Shown here piece by piece: positions 60,801 through 64,000 of a stretch of 64,000 bases of DNA (its first letter is position 1; every line of letters begins with the position of its first letter). The translations under genes and the position numbers were made by a program. The notes beneath the pieces were generated by a model. The model was not told the DNA's origin. It made no database searches and saw nothing but the letters and a program-made list of their open reading frames with translations. The DNA is from Sitta carolinensis (lineage: Eukaryota; Chordata; Aves; Passeriformes; Sittidae): NCBI GenBank assembly GCA_032173965.1, contig CM063284.1, positions 104,346,410-104,410,409 on the forward strand. Direction: 5' to 3'.

Positions 60801-63800
60801 TAGCAAGCAGTGAAAAGATGTTTTGACAGGAACAGATAAACCTACAGCAGTCTAGGTGTTCAGTGAAAGCAAGCCATCAAAGCCATAATAAACCCCAGTT
60901 ATACAATGCAGCAAAAAAGTCTATTTAAATAGACTCCTATTGCACCCCAAAATAATTTTCCATTTCCATCTGGCATTAGAGACACTAAGCTGCTTCTTAC
61001 AGATACTTAAGCAAATCTTATCTTTACACTGCTATTCTTCCTTTACCTGCCATTTTTTCTGTCCAAAACTTATATTAAGTAGGTCAGTAAATGTCTTTAC
61101 AGGCATTGGGGTCTGGGCAATTACATTTTCTTGACAAAAATGCCACTGACCCTAGGCACTAGTCCAATGCCTGGCCCACTCACAGCCATCTAGAGGCCTT
61201 TGGATAACAAAACCAAAATATATATCATGAAAAGCAAGAAGAGAGTGTTTTGATTTTTTTTTTTTTGTGCTGGGAGAAACAAAGTTTTGAGGCACTCCAA
61301 TGGAAAATAAAAAGTTATGACAAGCATCACTAGTGCATATGACCAAGGAGACTCAGCTTCTCCAGGCTTGCACAGGCACACAAGGGAGTTCTTAATAAAG
61401 TTTGCACTCATATATAGCATGGCCAACATTTGTACCAGGTCCATTCTGAGCTAAATCCTGAACAAAAAACTGCTACTGGCTGAGAGGATTAACAGGGAAG
61501 AAACTGAAGGAAAGCAAAGGAATGAGTCAAAACACTCTGCATCCACAGGAACACAATTGCCTGCTGTGTACACACCCAAGAAATCACACATCCAGGTCAC
61601 TGCAAAGAGTGCTTTAGTATCTGACTATGAAAGCACTGCAGTTTTACTGAATGTTTCACAAAATAGGAATGAGCATTTAGAGACTCAGTACATTTTTCCA
61701 TTGGTTATTTTTACTTGGTGTTTTCACACTACCTGGAAAGCATGATGGCCTTCCATCTGGAAGAAATTGCTAAGCAGGCAGAGACCTGGCACAGGTGAGG
61801 AAAAAAAGTTGGAAAAAAGTTGAAAAAAAGGAAGGAAAAAGTTGTTTTCGTCTATCCCTAAATAACACTGTCATATCATCTACTGGTGCCAGGGAAGAAG
61901 CAGAGAATCATGGTACCCCAATCAGTTCACTACAACCTGGTCTCTGGTACTTTGTTGTCTTCAAAACTGAACACTATTTCAATGTATCTGAGAGAATCTG
62001 GTTGAAATTTACTGCAGAGTTCGTGTTTTCTTCAGTAAGAAGGACAGAAGATTACAGGAACTGGTAGAAGACAAAAACGTTCAACTATTCTCAGGCAACA
62101 CCACATGGTTTCATTTCGAAGTCTCCAAAAGTGCCATTGTTTGTTACTTATACAGTGGATTTTATGCCACTCAGCTGGAATTTTTCTATCAAAAAAAAGA
62201 TGAGAATCAAACTACAATTTTCTCTCTTGGGACAGAAATATTTCTTTGTGGGAAGAAAGACCTAACTGCATGCTCTAAAATATGACCTTGTGTCTCATAA
62301 TATTGATTTCTTCTTGTAATATATAGATCTTCACACACATACACAAATACCTACTTATCTGTCTAACTGTCTCTCGGCTGCCAGGGATTCTATTTCCAAA
62401 AAGCTGGCCACTAAAGTCGAGTAGGAAATGCCCAGCAGTTTAAAATGTTAATACTCTTCATGCTCATAAATTACCACTAGGTAGGCATCCTCTTCTTATG
62501 AGAAGCAAAACAAGGACACAGGATGCACTTAAGTAACTTAGAGCTTCAGACAGCCTGTGGCAAAGCTCAAAACAGAGCTTCAGTCCTGGGATTTACAATG
62601 TTGAAATGCCAGTCAAACACACAGTAACAGACCAACAGTAAGTTATCAAAATCCCACTTAAATAGAATGGGATAGGAGAACCCTGAAAAGAGAGCCCATT
62701 CAAAAGGATTTCAGTGAAGTTTTGTGGAGCAGCAATGTGATGTACTCAGTGATGGAACTGAAACAGCTTTGCAACAGGCTGTATGTTTACAACATCATCA
62801 CCTGCCCCTCCCAGCAGCAGGGACCAAGTTTCTCCCCTTACACAGGTGAAGAGACAAAGCGAGGCTGCAGAGCACTGCTGCTGACAAAGCTGCCTGAAAA
62901 AGTGGCTCCAATAGTTTCTCTTCTGATTCTCTGCCCATGAAATAAGCTGTTAGAATGCTCTAGAAAGAGCTGTGGCTGAGAGATTATTTGAAAATATACC
63001 CAGATGAAACAAATAACCAATACTTTCAGGAAGACAAGAATTAGCCTGTGGGATTAAGTGGGACCCCAACTTTGAGAATGAAATGGAGTATTGATTTGAG
63101 AGCTTATAATTTTCAAACAAAGTTAAAAGTGAACCAGAAGGGAAAGGAAAGATGAGATGCAAATGCAAAAATGAAGTCAGATGGGAGTCATAATATCCCT
63201 AATGTGTAAAACCAGCACTGCCCACTGTCTAATGGTACAAAATGTTCCTTGATTATTTGGGTGATTTATTATGAAATGTATCTTGATGGATCAGCAGCTC
63301 CCTGAAAATGAAAATTTATTGCTTTGGCAACACTTTGGTGCTTAACAGAAAGGGCCCCAGGCCTCCAGGTCACACATTTCTCAAACCAGAAAAGCATGAC
63401 ATTTTAAGTATTTACATTAATGTGAAGAGAGGAGCTGCGTGGCATTTTTTTTTTTTTTTTTTAACATTATTGCAACAAACTCAAATGATGTGTGAAATGA
63501 AAATTCCCTGTCCAGTTCATGGAGAAGACTCTGCTGCACTCAGTGCACGGAGACAGAGATGCACAATTTCAGGCTTGGGGAGACAGCCAGGAAAACTTAC
63601 CACACCCAGCAGGATCTCAAAGATTTTCAAACAAGCACTCCAGGAGACTGAAGTTTTTTAAGTTTCCTTACTGTTTTCAATGCACAAGCCCCTAGGCTAA
63701 CCTCCTTATGTAGTCAGCTAGCTGGAGCCTGTACAAAGAAATTCTGCTTCATACAAAATACACAAAGTTAGAAAGAAAGTCCTGAAGACCTTTATAGATA

Positions 63801-64000
63801 CTTGGAGGGGAAACATTAAACAGCTCTCGCTTTCCCTTCAAGCTTTTTGTGCATCCTGAAAGTTGTTCTTATGAGAGATATATTGCTGGAGGCCAGGGGC
63901 AAGCTCAGGCTCAATCTGTGCTGACTTGTATATCTGAGGTTTGATCCTGCCTGGTGCTGAGCACTCTGACACTAATCTGCATGCTTAATTTCTAGCAACA
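54849..64000 (-). other. EMILIN2 intron continuing beyond the window, no gene seen
   Basis: I looked for the missing EMI exon (a C-A-W-N-Q-like signature ending in phase 2) and for a signal-peptide exon with a CpG-rich promoter and found neither. The region is AT-rich with A-runs (56,183-56,196) and a T-run (63,447-63,462), and open frames are short. No repeat element was identified. Confidence 0.6.

Overview
The window looks like bird genomic DNA. It is AT-rich, introns are fairly short, and interspersed repeats are sparse. The repeats are mainly CR1 LINE fragments plus one solo retroviral LTR of the type whose ends read TGTCCTGGTT...AAACCATGACA, familiar from songbird genomes. A passerine is my best guess, from repeat style only. 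There are no bacterial-type genes, operons or CRISPR arrays, and I saw no tRNA or rRNA gene.

Two genes lie tail to tail. On the + strand, 1 to about 29,420 is LPIN2 (lipin-2, phosphatidate phosphatase). The window opens inside an N-LIP coding exon and holds 19 coding exons (845 residues plus stop), joined by GT-AG introns with consistent phases, ending at a TGA at 25,375-25,377. A 3' UTR of about 4 kb follows, with the best poly(A) signal at 29,396. The catalytic DIDGT motif is at 20,962-20,976.

On the - strand, from 54,848 down to 37,231, is EMILIN2 (elastin microfibril interfacer 2), an extracellular matrix glycoprotein. It shows the end of the EMI domain, a 1,935-nt coiled-coil exon, a small 74-nt exon that I found from reading-phase arithmetic, a proline-rich and collagen-like exon, a 39-nt exon, and two exons encoding the C1q domain. 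Its signal-peptide exon and the first EMI exon were not found and should lie beyond 64,000; 54,849-64,000 is intron.

Between the genes (about 29,420-37,170) there is no convincing protein-coding gene. It holds CR1 fragments, a solo LTR with a perfect 5-bp target duplication, and possible 3' UTR of EMILIN2. The two genes do not share a pathway; their adjacency is, to my knowledge, the same as on human 18p11.

Items most worth checking: a possible cassette exon in LPIN2 (19,471-19,543) that stays in frame only if paired with a donor 4 nt upstream; the 74-nt EMILIN2 exon; a perfect 14-bp inverted repeat with a 2-nt spacer in an LPIN2 intron (13,490-13,519); and the LTR. I did not find evidence of a wholly new biological system.
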